Assembly (NCBI GenBank): GCA_011037195.1
Contig: JAAEAF010001086.1
Location: 57,696 to 121,695, forward strand
Reading direction: 5' to 3'
Source of the DNA: Triatoma infestans
Lineage: Eukaryota; Arthropoda; Insecta; Hemiptera; Reduviidae
Length of the DNA: 64,000 bases
Below are positions 32,450 through 43,101 of the stretch, one piece after another. The notes beneath the pieces were generated by a model. The model was not told where the DNA came from and ran no database searches. It saw nothing but the letters and a program-made list of their open reading frames with translations. Position 1 is the first letter of the stretch. Each line of letters opens with the position of its first letter. Position numbers and translations under genes: made by a program.

Positions 32450-33455
32450 ACTTTCTCTTACTCCTAGTAAGGGGAAGTATTATAATCGTGTCAAATTTTC
32501 GATATCTAGTTTTCACCGGAAATATCTCTTTTGAGGTCCCCTGAGTCCAAAAAGTGGTTTTTAGAAAAATTGGTCTGTTGTGTGTGTGTGTGTGGTGTGT
32601 GTGTGTGTGCTGTGTGTAGGTATGTATGTGAACAGCATAGCTCAAAAATGAAAAACCGTAGAAAGTTAAAAACTTGATATTCCGTTTTACCTTCACCATG
32701 GCATCTGACAGTACGTTATACGTCAAAATTCCTCAACCGGAAGTACCTCTTTACTTGATTTTTTTTGTTACCTTTTTGCGTTTTTCTCAAAAAGGGCTCT
32801 AACGATTTCCTTCAATCTTGGTATATCAACTATACATTCAAAGAGCTACAACTTTTATTTGAAATGTTTCTCTGAGAAAATTCATTTAAGGGCAGTTATG
32901 GGGGAGGGGATGGGGTTAGGTTTTCATCTAAAGTGCTAATTCAGTTTATTAAACAATTCTGATCATCTAAATATGTTAATTAGAATTAAATATGTTGTTG
33001 AAATCCGAGTTTCAAAAAAAATCGGATAACCGAAAGTGTGTTTACATCACCACTATACTAATGATTTGTTCACTTTTTCGCGATTTTCTCAAAATCGCTC
33101 CGACGATTTACTTGAAACTTCCTATACAAACTAAACATAAAAAGATCTACAACTTTTATTTAAAAACATTTCTCTGGGAAAATTCATTTAAGGGCACTTC
33201 TTTTAGTGGTAGGGTTATGTTTTTCTCTTAAGTGCTATCATAGTTGATTATACAATTCTACCATCTGAACAATATAATTAGATGGCCAAAATTCCGAGTT
33301 TCAAGAAAATTAGTAAACCGGAAGTGCGCTTTTATTGAACAGTTTTTTCAGTTTTCGACTAATTTCATTAAATTTGGTACACAAACTATAAAATTTGTCA
33401 ATTATAATTTTGAGAACTGGAATAAGAGAAAGTTGTGTGAGTGTTTCACACCAGA
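32450..33455 (-). repeat. Tandem-monomer repeat, full length
   Basis: Plus-strand left end ACTTTCTCTTACTCC and right end GAATAAGAGAAAGT then GTGTTTCACACCAGA. Between them lie three monomers with 'ACCGGAAGT', 'AAAGAGCTACAACTTTTATT', 'GAAAATTCATTTAAGGGC' and a GT microsatellite (32578-32628) at the fixed position after the right terminus. Followed directly by a SINE. Confidence 0.85.
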
Positions 33456-33469
33456 TTTTTTTAAATTTA

Positions 33470-33671
33470 TTTAAGGCGCGTCAACATCTATGGTCATTGG
33501 CGCCCGGAGCCTTCTCAGTGCACTGCCGGCCTCCAGACAGTGTTCTCCATCACCGGACAGTGAGCTGTAGAGGCCTACGAAGAAAAAATCTAAGGGCAGC
33601 ACAGCTGGACGCGAACCCGGGTCCTCCGCGTGGGACCTAGTACGCTAACCACTTAGCTATTCCCTTCCTTA
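33470..33671 (-). mobile_element. tRNA-derived SINE
   Basis: Minus strand: GGGAATAGCTAAGTGGTTAG (A-box region), then CCCGGGTTCGCGTCC (B box at 33607-33617, one base off consensus), a body with 'CTCACTGTCCGGTGATGG', and a 3' end CGCCAATGACCATAGATG before an A/T-rich tail. Family copies: 55491-55675, 59677-59812; partial copies at 54054 and 55681. Confidence 0.8.
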
Positions 33672-34029
33672 GCAGTATATTTATTTATGACGGGAGATAT
33701 GAGTCAATTTTGATATTTAAAGAATAGTTATTATAATATATATAATTGTTTACTAGCAGAAGAGAGAGGTATGTGAGTGTTTCTTACCAAATTTTTTTCT
33801 TCATCATTTCCGCTATAGATTTCAGTGGAATAATTGCCACATTATTGGAGTGTTAAAAAAAAATATTAATAAAATTGTTTGGATGCCTAAAACATAAAAA
33901 TAAAAAATGCTAGGAGATAAGTTGGAAAATTTAATTACTTTGTCCATGGTTTAGAAGGCACAGTCTGTCACATGATATTTTATTACCAGACCTCACAATT
34001 TTATAATATTGCCTTGGTACTCTTTATAA
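33672..34029. other. AT-rich stretch
   Basis: Contains a left-end motif of the tandem-monomer repeat (TGAGTGTTTCTTACC, about 33775-33789). Nothing else recognised. Confidence 0.35.
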
Positions 34030-34030
34030 G

Positions 34031-34927
34031 GTAGTGGAAGAAAGAAATGAAAGAAAATAAGAATTTTTGAAAATAGTTTAGTGAAATAATTTTGTGAATT
34101 TTAGCTAGTTCAAATAGTTATTTTAGTGAAGGGGAAAGAGCTAGGTACTATAATTTAGGTCAATGCTACTGAAGAGACAGAGGGGGACATGAAACAGTTA
34201 GGATAAGACAATACACTCCCTCCAGACATACCAGCATTATTTGAAAAAATTTGTACCAACACTAACAAGATAAGGCATTCTTCCAAGACAGTCTGAACCA
34301 GTCATCCAATCAGAACACTTAAGGAATCGCTCATTTAACTTCAGTGTCAGTTATAGAGTTTAGCATTTATTCTAGATAAACAATTGATTTATTAAGATAT
34401 AGTTGTGATATTGTAAAGTATTTAAATTCACTTAGAGAATATGTGAACTATTCTCTGTGATGTTGTCTTGTTCTCAACTTTTTATTTTCCAAATTTATAC
34501 ATAAGTTTTTAAAATTGTTATGTTTTGAAGATTATTGAACAGTTTTTTTTTTTATGCCTTGAATAAGACAATATATTTGTCAAAAGGTTGGCAAGAATTT
34601 GAGGTTTCTTACTTTTTTTAAAAAAGACTAAATCTCACAATCCTTTTCCTTCAATTGTTTATCTAGAATAAATTCTAAACTCTATAACTGGCACTGATGT
34701 TATGTGAGCGATTCCTGAAGAGTTCTGGTTGGATGACTGGTTCAGACTGTCTTGAAAGAATGCCTTCTCTTGTTAGTGTTAGTATTCTTACTAACGTTTC
34801 TTGCCCCTTTGTCTCTTCAGTAGCATTGACCTAAATTATAGTACCTGACTCTTTCCCCTTCACTAAAACTATTTCACTAAACTATTTTCAAAATTATTAT
34901 TTTATTTTGTTTCTTTCTTCCACTACA
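34031..34927. mobile_element. Inverted pair of LTR A fragments (foldback)
   Basis: 34031-34386 starts GTAGTGGAAGAAAGAAAT and 34652-34927 is its reverse complement ending CTTTCTTCCACTACA, with the right arm lacking about 80 bp. Both share 'GAAGGGGAAAGAG', 'GTACTATAATTTAGGTCAAT' and 'GACAGTCTGAACCAGTCATC'. A 265-bp spacer separates the arms. Confidence 0.8.
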
Positions 34928-35410
34928 TAATCTATTATTGTGGTATTTATAAGTTAAAAAGTCTACATTTAGTAATAACAAATAAATATAAACTTTAGTT
35001 AGAATGGCTGTTTCTAGGAAATATGAACATTTTTAGACTGTCCATTTTGCTGGCCACTTAAAGAAAGTCTTAAGACGACTAGTCTAACATCAAAGGAATA
35101 TATTCTTTGCAAAAAAAAATCTCTTGTAATTATTTACATCCTTGTGGCCTTTCATCTAGCCCGAACTTCTTTAGGGACTTGGTTCTTCCTTTAAAAAATT
35201 GATATCACGGGACAGTGTTTGAATAGTTATTTTGTTTCCTTTTTTTACTATATAATCCTATTATTAATGTACACAATAAATACTTTTATTTGTAATGTTT
35301 TAAAAAAAAAAAAAATTACATTACTAGCGTATAGCTTTTTATCTAAAATACAACATCTGTACAATAATATATCGTGTCACGTATATTTATATGGTATTAA
35401 TATACTTTAG
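34928..35410. other. AT-rich stretch
   Basis: No recognised feature; an A-run occurs at 35301-35313. Confidence 0.3.
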
Positions 35411-35414
35411 AGAG

Positions 35415-35583
35415 ATATTTTCCGTTATAGACTGCTTCTTTTTGCCGGTCATCGACCTTCTCTTCTTAGTGTTAGTACAAATCTTTTCAAATAATGCTAG
35501 TATGTCTGGAGGGAGTGTATTGTCTTATCCTAATGTTTCTTGTCCCCCTTTGTCTCTTCAGTAGCATTGACCTAAATTATAGT
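35415..35583 (-). mobile_element. LTR A fragment fused to the hammerhead-like repeat
   Basis: Reverse of the LTR A block ('CAAATCTTTTCAAATAATGC', 'GTCTGGAGGGAGTGTATTGT', 'TGACCTAAATTATAG'). The right edge abuts the hammerhead-like repeat at 35584. The left neighbour (35432-35462) also carries GCCGGTCATCGACC, the reverse of its stem III. Confidence 0.55.
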
Positions 35584-35599
35584 GTAGGTAGGTGTAATA

Positions 35600-35775
35600 T
35601 AATAATAATTATAGTATAATATAGTGTAAGTTTCGGGTGTTCATTTGAAGATGGGCGAACGCTTGAAACCGGTCGATGACCGGCAAAAAGAAGCAGGCTA
35701 TCACGGAAAATGGCTCTGATGTTTTCCAACTCTGCGGAACCAACTACAACAATTAATATATACATTACATTACAT
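35600..35775 (+). repeat. Hammerhead-like repeat, copy 2
   Basis: Partial copy with motif at 35645-35683. It reads TTGAAGA (box 1 has T for the first C), stem GGGCGAACGCT, then GAAACCGGTC-GAT-GACCGG, a six-pair stem III, followed by CA. The best-paired stem III of the four copies. The end AACTCTGCGGAACCAAC matches copy 1. Confidence 0.5.
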
Positions 35776-35984
35776 TGCTAGAATTTCAATTTCAATGAAA
35801 ATTGGTCAACCATAAGTGCAATTTTTTACACAATATAAGATTATAAAATTTTTCTTTAAACTTTAGAATTCTAATTGCACATCTATAAATATCACTTTTA
35901 TTTGAAACATTTTTCTAGAAAACAAATTGATTAAAATGATTTATAATTGTAAATATAACAGTTATATTAGATTTATTAGTAATT

Positions 35985-36310
35985 TTCATGATGAAGAATC
36001 CTACTTCAGATTAAATTCGGATTTTGAATGTATAAAAATACTGTCACAGTTAAGATTGGCTAATAAAAAATGTCCAAGAGTCCGTACAGAAAAATAAACT
36101 GTATAAATTTAGCCTGGACACTAATTGTAAGCTTTGTTTTAATGACCTGCCTGACACACTTGCTCACTTTTTGGTTGATTGTAAATTTTTTACTAACCAA
36201 AGACTAAAATTCTTTAGTCAACCTCACAGTTCATAGATAATAATACCTGTTTAGATAAATTAGATTCTTTATTGAACTGTTCTAGTGTTGATCAAATTAC
36301 ATCATTGTAT
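35985..36310 (+). pseudogene. LINE C-terminal remnant with Cys knuckle
   Basis: Frame 1 reads DEESYFRLNSDFECIKILSQ then LRLANKKCPRVR (the 'LRL.N' box). After a frameshift it reads KFSLDTNCKLCFNDLPDT and LAHFLVDCKFF, giving C-x2-C, His and a last Cys. This matches the tail architecture of the LINE at 50290-52436. Short and broken. Confidence 0.7.
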
Positions 36311-36329
36311 CCTTTTGTAAAAACTTGTT

Positions 36330-36500
36330 TGATTGTTGTGGTGGTAAGTTCCGCAGAGCTGGGAAAGCATCAAAGACATTTTCCGTGGTAGCCTGTTTCA
36401 TTTTGTGGTCATCGACCGGTTTATGGGCGTTCGCCCATCCTTCAGGATGCGTTTTGTCAGACAGTGTGATAACACAGACTTGCACATAGCAAATTCAGTT
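36330..36500 (-). repeat. Hammerhead-like repeat, copy 3
   Basis: Minus copy with motif at 36406-36445: CTGAAGGATGGGCGAACGCC then CATAAACCGGTCGATGACC, where GAAA has become ATAAA and box 1 has an extra G. It faces a fragment of the same repeat in plus orientation at 36530-36620, making a head-to-head pair. Confidence 0.6.
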
Positions 36501-36529
36501 TACACATTCATTGGAGTACACACACATGT

Positions 36530-36620
36530 GGTGTGTGTAAATTGAATTTGCTCTGTGCAAGTCTGTGTTATCACATTATCTGACAGACGCGTTTTTCAGC
36601 CAGTGTGACAACACACTGTT
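36530..36620 (+). repeat. Hammerhead-like repeat, 5' fragment
   Basis: 'AAATTGAATTTGCTCTGTGC' and 'AAGTCTGTGTTATCACATT' then CTGACAGACGCG match the segment just upstream of the motif in copies 1 and 4. It stops before the motif itself. Confidence 0.55.
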
Positions 36621-37082
36621 CCCACAATAACACTCTTCCCACAATAGCAACAGAAACGCAATTACCAGTGCAAACATTACACGTGCAACAAATAGTTCTT
36701 ACACGGATTTTAGTTTTAGGTTTAGTTTTAAATCTACTAGTTAGATATATTTAAATTTACTAGTTATATATATAAAGTGTGCGTATTTGGATGGTGTATG
36801 GAGTATGTGAATGTTGTTAAAAAGGTGGAATGCATAATAAAAAAACTTTATTATATAAAAAACCATATTTAGGTATACACGCTTGCCAGGATGTGAATGT
36901 AGTGTGAAAAAGTGAAATAATGACTGGAATATATAGTTATAAAAAACTTAATTATAAAAATCGCTTAATTTTAAATGATGTTAGTTTAAATCGTTATTTA
37001 ATTTAATTTAAATTTATTTTATATATTTTATATTTTATTTTGATTAGTTAATTGTAAAGTAAATCTCCCTCCAACAACAGAG

Positions 37083-37370
37083 TTTAAAAATTAGACCCCC
37101 ACGTGTTGTTTCCATTGTAAGGAAAATTTGCCCTTTAACAACCCAAACACGTGTTTTCCACCCAGCTAACCATACTCCTTGACCTAGTTTAAGAGTTTAG
37201 TTTTAAATACAGTTAAAAACACCAGTCAGTGTGTAAAAGTGAATTTGCTCTGTGCAAGTCTGAAAAACGCATCCTGAATATGGGCGAACGCCCGAAACCG
37301 GTCGATGACCACAAAATGAAGCATGCTACCACGGAAAATGTCTCTGATACTTGTTTGGTTGTTAACAATA
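37083..37370 (+). repeat. Hammerhead-like repeat, copy 4
   Basis: Longest match to copy 1. Motif 37273-37310: CTGAATATGGGCGAACGCCC then GAAACCGGTCGATGACC. Stem II is a clean GGGC/GCCC, but box 1 reads CTGAATA (core G replaced by T). Confidence 0.6.
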
Positions 37371-37897
37371 ATATTCAACTTTGGCTTTAATGCATTGTAT
37401 CTTTTCAATGAGATATGCGAATCAAAATGAAAATTGAAATTACATTCATGTTGGTTGGTAGTTATAGCCAACACTCTTGTAATAGCTGTTTTATTAGAAC
37501 CCTTATAGAGCAGCTGAATATGGTACAAAATATTACACTCATTAGTTTGGGTAAAGGCTGTTGAAATTAGAAGATAAAATACAAAAAATTTAAAACAAAA
37601 ACCACCTGCAGTATTTGTCTAATTAAATAAATTCTCAATTTTCTGCCCAGAAGTCTGCCAAAAACTTAACCTGCTTTTAAGAACTTATTCATTAAACTTA
37701 GCCAGCTAATATATTCTAAAAATTTCGAGTATAGAAACTAATTAAGACTACGTTAAAAAGAGTTTGTGTGATGATGTGTAAGCTCAAACACTTAGTTTAT
37801 ATAATTCTATTATTTTGTATCTGACTGTTTTATGCTTTGTTTGTATTTTGTATGTTCATTCTATAGAAACAAAAATAATAATAAGTGATCTTTTATG
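37371..37897. other. Old LINE 3' UTR-like AT-rich sequence
   Basis: Minus-strand frame 37226-37528 has no recognised motif. The end of this stretch is the left half of an older LINE tail interrupted at 37912; the right half resumes at 38710 and matches 53965-54030. Confidence 0.4.
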
Positions 37898-37911
37898 AAT
37901 GCTATTTGCTG

Positions 37912-38694
37912 TAAGGTGTTTGTATCTGCTCGGACAGCCAGGCTGCGTTGAAGACGCTGAGTTCATGTGTCTTCACTTCCAGGTTGGTGTTAGAATGTTC
38001 TAAAAGACTGGAACAGCTTTCTTCTCTGAAGGATGTGCTTCTAGTATGGGTGTCAGGTCACATGGGAATTTTTGGAAATGAGCGGGTGGATAGGTTTGCC
38101 AAATTAGGCGCCTCTCTTCCTTTCATTGGTCCCGAGCCTGCTGTTGGCGTGTCTTCTGGCACATGTCTGTCAGGCTTCCAGACATGGACAGCTTCACAGC
38201 ATTCATCCTTATGGATGAGCTCAGTTGGTTTTCGGCAGTCCAAAATGCTCATCGGGGGTCCGGACAAGGCCATTAGTGAGACGTTGCTGTGTTTTTCACG
38301 GAGCGCTCTCAGGCATCTGGTTGGATCTCTTACTGGACATTGTGGTTTAAGGTGACATCTCTACATAATGGGGCTCATGCCGATCCATTTTGTAGAGTCT
38401 GTGAGACAGAGGAGGAAACACCCATCCATCTTATGACAAATTGTCTGGATTGTGAGGAGATTAGGTTCAGGACCTTTGGTCGGAGGGATGTCTATGGAAG
38501 AGCTTAGGCTATTTCCTCTTAAGTTATTGTCCGATTTGTTCATACTGCGGTGAATCTTAGATGGATTAGATCAGGGTCTGGATTTTTGTTATAGAACCGG
38601 CTTATTGTTGTTTTTCTTGGGGTAGCTATATGGGCCCATTGGGGCTTTGGATAGCGTAGGGTTTCCCTCCCCACAGACAAATAATAATAATAAT
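37912..38694 (+). mobile_element. I-like LINE inserted in an older LINE tail
   Basis: Starts AAGGTGTTTGTATCTGCTCG and ends CCACAGACAAATAATAATAA. The flanks AATGCTATTTGCTG (37898-37911) and AATGCTATTTTGCTG (38695-38709) form a 14-15 bp target duplication with one T indel. Joined, the flanks recreate the older tail text ('GCTGGGCTCCTGCTTTTATA') also seen at 53965-54030. Same family and same 5' truncation base as 26245-27040. Confidence 0.88.
37917..38500 (+). pseudogene. RNase H C-terminus and Cys knuckle of that LINE
   Basis: Reads SARTARLR/'SDSQAAL' (frame-shifted), RLVLECSKRLEQLSSL, VSGHMGIFGNERVDRFAKLG (PGH box with P to S; last Asp kept), ISETLLCFSRSALRHLVG, then in another frame CRVCETEEETPIHLMTNC. 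One frameshift near 38350. About half of an RNase H domain remains. Confidence 0.85.
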
Positions 38695-38709
38695 AATGCT
38701 ATTTTGCTG

Positions 38710-38760
38710 GGCTCCTGCTTTTATAAGAATTGTAATTTTTTTTAAAAAACAAAATAAATT
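38710..38760 (+). mobile_element. Older LINE 3' tail, right half
   Basis: GGCTCCTGCTTTTATAAGAA and an A-rich end with AAAATAAAT. Same tail occurs at 53965-54030. Confidence 0.5.
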
Positions 38761-39644
38761 TTCATTTTATTCATTTTAATTTGAAATTGATTAAAATGAA
38801 TTCTACGAAATTTTTGGCGTTAAATTTCAAATAATAAGTGAGGTTTTTCTTTTTCAATGTTATTGGCGCTCTCTTCTGGGCTACTTTGTAAACACTGTTC
38901 TTCTATTTACCTAGGAAGTAGGTACTTATCCCCCTCTACCACTACATTAATGTCAAGACAAATAAGTAAAATTTGTAGTGTAAATAAAAGTTGTGATTTA
39001 ATACATAACTTTCTGTTATTAACAGCAGCTAGTGAAATTCCTGTGCCTTTTTTTCTAACTCAGGGGACCTAAAAATATGTATTTCCCATGCAAACACAAT
39101 TTCAAATATTTGATACGATCTCAATACTACCTCTTAATAAAAGAAAATATAAAAAAAAAAAATAATAATTTTTTTAAACAGATTTTATTTTACAACTGTA
39201 ACAAAACGATTTTAAGGAGAGAAAAAAAAAGTTTTTATCGAACCCGCATTGCAAGTTAAGAATAAAACAAAAACAAAAAAAACAAAAAACAAAAAAGAAG
39301 AAGTAGAAAAGAGAAAGCCTGCTGCTAATAAACAACATTAAAAGAGAAACTTTAAAAAGCTACCAAAATGAGTTCTAGAGAAGTATTCCTAGCTAATTGG
39401 TAGTGTCCGCTGGCTCCTAGTTTCTCTTTAATATAATCCTCCATCCTCTTAGCTCCTTTATCTTCTTAGTCGTCGACCTTACCAACTTCTCCACACAACA
39501 CTTTGTTCATTAGTCCGCTTCCTACTACCTGCATATGCATCAACTTTTTCTACTTTATTCTCAAGCATAGATAGATACTCCAATATCATACGACCTGACA
39601 TACTAATATAAAGTAGATTTACTTAATGTTGTTACCTCATTTTA
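38761..39644. other. AT-rich stretch
   Basis: Holds 'CTAACTCAGGGGACCT' (39056-39071), a stray right-end piece of the tandem-monomer repeat, and A-rich simple sequence at 39267-39300. No gene recognised. Confidence 0.35.
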
Positions 39645-39648
39645 ACAT

Positions 39649-40032
39649 TTTTACTTTCTCTTACATCTAGTAAGAGGAAGTATTGTAATCGTGTCCAAAT
39701 TTTTCAATATCGATTTTGCACCGGACATATCCGTTTTGAAGGTCCCCTGTATGTACAAAAAAGTGGTTTTGTTAAGCAATAGGCCTGTGTTTGTGTGTTG
39801 TATATATATAGAATATGATATATATATATATATATATGTGAACAGCATAGCTCAAAAACAAAAGGCGTAGAAAGTTGAAACCTGATATTCCGTTTAGGTA
39901 TCACCATGACATCTGACAGTGGGTTATCTGTCAAAATTCCTCAACCGGAAGTATCACTTTACTTGTTATTTTTTTTTTTGCGTTTTTCTCAAAAAATGGC
40001 TCCGACGATTTTTTTTTTAAACTTCTTATATC
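39649..40032 (-). repeat. Tandem-monomer repeat, cut by LTR B
   Basis: Plus-strand left terminus ACTTTCTCTTACATC, then 'AAGTATTGTAATCGTGTCC', 'ATATCCGTTTTGAAGG', (TA)n at 39804-39837, 'CTCAACCGGAAGTATCAC' and one partial monomer. It ends abruptly where LTR B text begins. Confidence 0.75.
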
Positions 40033-40264
40033 CCTGTTTGTTAATAGATGATAGCCAGTGGCCTTTTGAGCGTTCGTTTACCCTTGTATGAAAGGAATAT
40101 AGGCCAGGTGGCCTCTGTACACTGACCGTATAGTGACCTTCGTTTGAAAGGGTTTTTGTTTGCCGCGGCTCTTGACCTGAAGATAGCGGCTGGCTGGAAC
40201 CGCTAGTTATAATTTTTAGATTTATATCTTTTTTCTTCTTCTATCACATTGCTATCACATTACA
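40033..40264 (-). mobile_element. LTR B, truncated
   Basis: Minus strand starts TGTAATGTGATAGCAATG (at 40264) and includes 'GCGGCAAACAAAAACCC' and the 'CATACAAGGGTAAACG' unit. The half with the TATA box is missing. Confidence 0.65.
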
Positions 40265-40274
40265 AAATAATAGC

Positions 40275-40425
40275 GCAAAAAGAGCTGGTTGGGGAAGATT
40301 TCAACCTCATCTACAGCGGAAGTTTCTCATACTAGATCTACAAGGGTTGGCAAAATAAGCCTCTACTCGCTGCAGTGCCTCGGATCGTGACCCATCTCAT
40401 GTTCTATTCTATTCTACTATCTACA
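40275..40425 (+). mobile_element. I-like LINE 3' tail
   Basis: 'CAAAATAAGCCTCTACTCGC' and 'TGCAGTGCCTCGGATCG' match the 3' UTR at 57120-57165. Ends in a TTCTATTCTATTCTAC pentamer run. Confidence 0.6.
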
Positions 40426-40765
40426 TACATAAAAATTCTATCACTTTTATTCTGGGGGAACAGTAGAGCTAAGCTTTTCTCTGAAACACCATTTCAATGC
40501 AATACGAGGTCCTACCACTTAAATAATATTAATTTGCTATAGAAGCATCGATAGAATTCCAAATTTGATGAAAATCGATAAACCGGAAGTTTACAGAATT
40601 GGTTTTTGAGTTTTTTGTTTGTTTTTTTTTAATTTTCTGGTAAATGTCTATAATGTTTTTAATTAAACTTAGTATACTGTATTAGAATCAGATGATCGGA
40701 TCCCATTTGTGGCTTTAAAGTTTAAATATTTTATACAGTTGGTTCAATGTTATTGATGCGTTCGA

Positions 40766-41825
40766 TTTTTTTTTTTTTACGGCGGGGGGGAGAATGCCTC
40801 CGCACAAAGTGTGGGACTTACACCCACTAAAAAGCCCCCTCCCTCACAGGCAGTTGTCCATCCCGGAACTGCTTATGGTACTACTTCGGGGCGGTGCCTC
40901 GTAATGCCACCGCGGGCTGTCTCCGGCCTAGCTGGACCCCGTCCTTGGGTGGTCGAGGAGCCTTTTCATTTCTACAACCTTCATCCGCAGGACCGTCCGG
41001 ACAAAGGTAGCCAACCATTTCCACCGGTCCCGCCGGGCAAGCATGGCCCTCATCACTGTCTCCGGGGAGATCCTCCCGATTTCGGCTTCCAGTCTCTGCC
41101 ACATCTAAAGAAGGTATAAAACGCATCATCTCTCTCTCTCTCTTCATCTCCGTAGATGCACGACAGGTCTCCCACTTTCCCCATCCTCCACAGGTACGCG
41201 GCAAAACAGCTATGCTCTGAAAGAAATTGGGTGAATAAGTAGTCGACCTCACCGTGCCGCCTACTTATCCATTCCGAAAGACTGGGGATGAGGCTCGCGG
41301 TCCATCTACCGCGCCACTTATTCTCCCAACGCTCCTGCCACCTTCGCAGCATGTCCCGTCTGGCCCTCAGCCTGGCATTTGATTCGCTGGGCTCTCCCTC
41401 TCTCTCCCAAACCTGAAAATCAATTGGGATCACCCCTGCGATTACTAGAAAGGTTGGCTCAGATACCGTCCGGTACGCGCTGGCTATCCTAAGCGCCCCC
41501 CTCCTTTGTACCGCTGCCAAACGCCTCCGGTGTCTCGCTTTTCTAAGAGCGTTAGCCCAGATTTCACATCCATACAAGACGACAGCGTCCGCTACGGACA
41601 TAAGGAGCGGGCATCTGCTGACACTCGGTTCCCCTACGTTCACGATTATCCTGCTCAGACTCATTACCACTTTCGCCGTTTTCTCCGAAGAGCGCCGCAC
41701 CTGCTCCCAGAATGTCAGCTTTGCATCAAGAAGCACTCCTAAGTGTTGGTGGGTTCTAATGGAAGATAATATAATCACTTGTCTATTTACCAAGGTTGAT
41801 ACTTGTCCAACCACCATGCCTATAG
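40766..41825 (-). mobile_element. R1-like LINE, 5'-truncated
   Basis: Poly(A) tail appears as the T-run 40766-40778. Before it on the minus strand are a GC-rich 3' UTR and 254 open codons of RT C-terminus (41053-41817). Its G+C content is far above the neighbourhood. No clear target duplication found. Confidence 0.85.
41053..41817 (-). pseudogene. R1-like RT C-terminal region
   Basis: Reads HLGVLLDAKLTFWEQVRR, KVVMSLSRIIVNVGEPS, LLMSVADAVVLYGCEIWA, RRLAAVQRRGALRIASAYRT and VIAGVIPIDFQVWERE, which is the R1-clade RT thumb text in order. A Cys/His-like end follows (CIYGDEERERDDAF, YTFFRCGRDW). The frame is open for 254 codons with no internal stop, but the RT active site and endonuclease are absent. 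Confidence 0.9.
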
Positions 41826-41910
41826 TTTTGTTAGGATAAATGAGTAAACTTTGAGTTAAATGATAACGTCGTTTTATACATAATTGTATTAACAGAGGAG
41901 TAAGGGATAG

Positions 41911-41948
<38 letters not shown>

Positions 41949-42480
41949 CACACCAGATTTTTTTTGTTTTTTAATATACATAGATTGACTTAGTGTTTAT
42001 CATTAGAACAAAGAACAATTTTAATTATGGTAATATGCGATTTAGATATATATATATATATATATATATTTTTAAGGAGAGCAGCGTGATAATGTAATTA
42101 TATGTTTGTGATACGTTGAATAAATTAGAAATATGAAACTTTCCCGACCAAAAGGGTATTTCTGACTTTTTTTTCCTTTACGCACATATTAAATTCATAT
42201 TTTGACCTTTGAACTTATAACATCAGCTTGAAATAGAGAGCGTACTTTGTGATATAATATTTTTTTTTTAAATTTATACCGTGATATAGGAATATATCTA
42301 AGTTATAATCTTCATTACTTTAAAAAAAAAAAAAAAAAAAATTTCATTGAAATAAAAAATCTGATGTAAAACTCATTCACACGAGCTTCTCTTACTTTAG
42401 TTCACACAAATTTAAGTGAAAAGATTTGCTTTAAATTTACAATTTTTGTTTTTCATTAATTTTATATCAATTGGAAGAAT
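41826..42480. other. Simple-sequence-rich AT stretch
   Basis: (GT)n at 41911-41946 followed by GTTTCACACCAGATTTTTTT (left-end motif of the tandem-monomer repeat, reversed), (TA)n at 42047-42069, and another left-end motif near 42357-42400. No gene. Confidence 0.5.
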
Positions 42481-42741
42481 CTAAACTTAATAAAATGACT
42501 TTCTGGAGGAAACCATACACTCCCCTTCCCACCAAAATCTTCTTTGAATGAACTTTCTCCGATAAAAAATTCCAAATAAAAGTGATAGGCCTCTGTAATC
42601 ATACTTAGTATAACAAATTTAATGATATCTATCGGTAGTTTTATGGATAAAAATCGTAGAAAACTGAAATAATTTCAATAAATACGCTCTTGCCGGTCAA
42701 CCGATTTTGTTTTTTTTTCAAAACTCAAGATTGTAACAACA
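42481..42741 (-). repeat. Diverged tandem-monomer fragment
   Basis: 'CTTTCTGGAGGAAACC', 'CTCCCCTTCCCACC' and 'AAATAAAAGTGATAGGCCTC' are monomer-like blocks. Boundaries uncertain and strand call weak. Confidence 0.4.
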
Positions 42742-42890
42742 TACGAGGAGTGTTCAAAAAGTAACGGGAATTTTAAAAAATTTCTCGGGTTATATTAGTC
42801 CGATTGGTGCGATTTTTTTCGTTGTTGTGTTGGTAAACATGTCTAAAATAAAAACAAGAATTTGTTGGCTAATCGACCGATTCAAGGTAA
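42742..42890 (+). mobile_element. Mariner terminal fragment
   Basis: TACGAGGAGTGTTCAAAAAG then TAACGGGAATTT is the characteristic mariner-type terminal sequence beginning at a TA. A matching right end was not found, and no transposase follows. Confidence 0.55.
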
Positions 42891-43101
42891 AAAACAAAAA
42901 AAAAGTAATTTTGTAATTGTTTTTTAATAATTAACAAAAATAGACTTTCTACCCCCACTCCATACATAACTTTCTCCACACATAACGCTACATACATAAG
43001 GGATCATACATAACGGTCCCCCCTTCTCCTGGCTTTCAGCATTACAACATACACCCTTTCATTACAGACTTAGCAGTCCCACAGTAATCACACCTATGTA
43101 T

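Noticed and set aside
37226..37528. 100-codon minus-strand frame, possible Penelope RT
   Set aside because: Overlaps the hammerhead-like repeat and shows no RT motif such as a D-D box.
41053..41817. Functional host gene (254 open codons)
   Set aside because: Reads as the C-terminal part of an R1-like reverse transcriptase with a poly(A) tail; a truncated retroposon.
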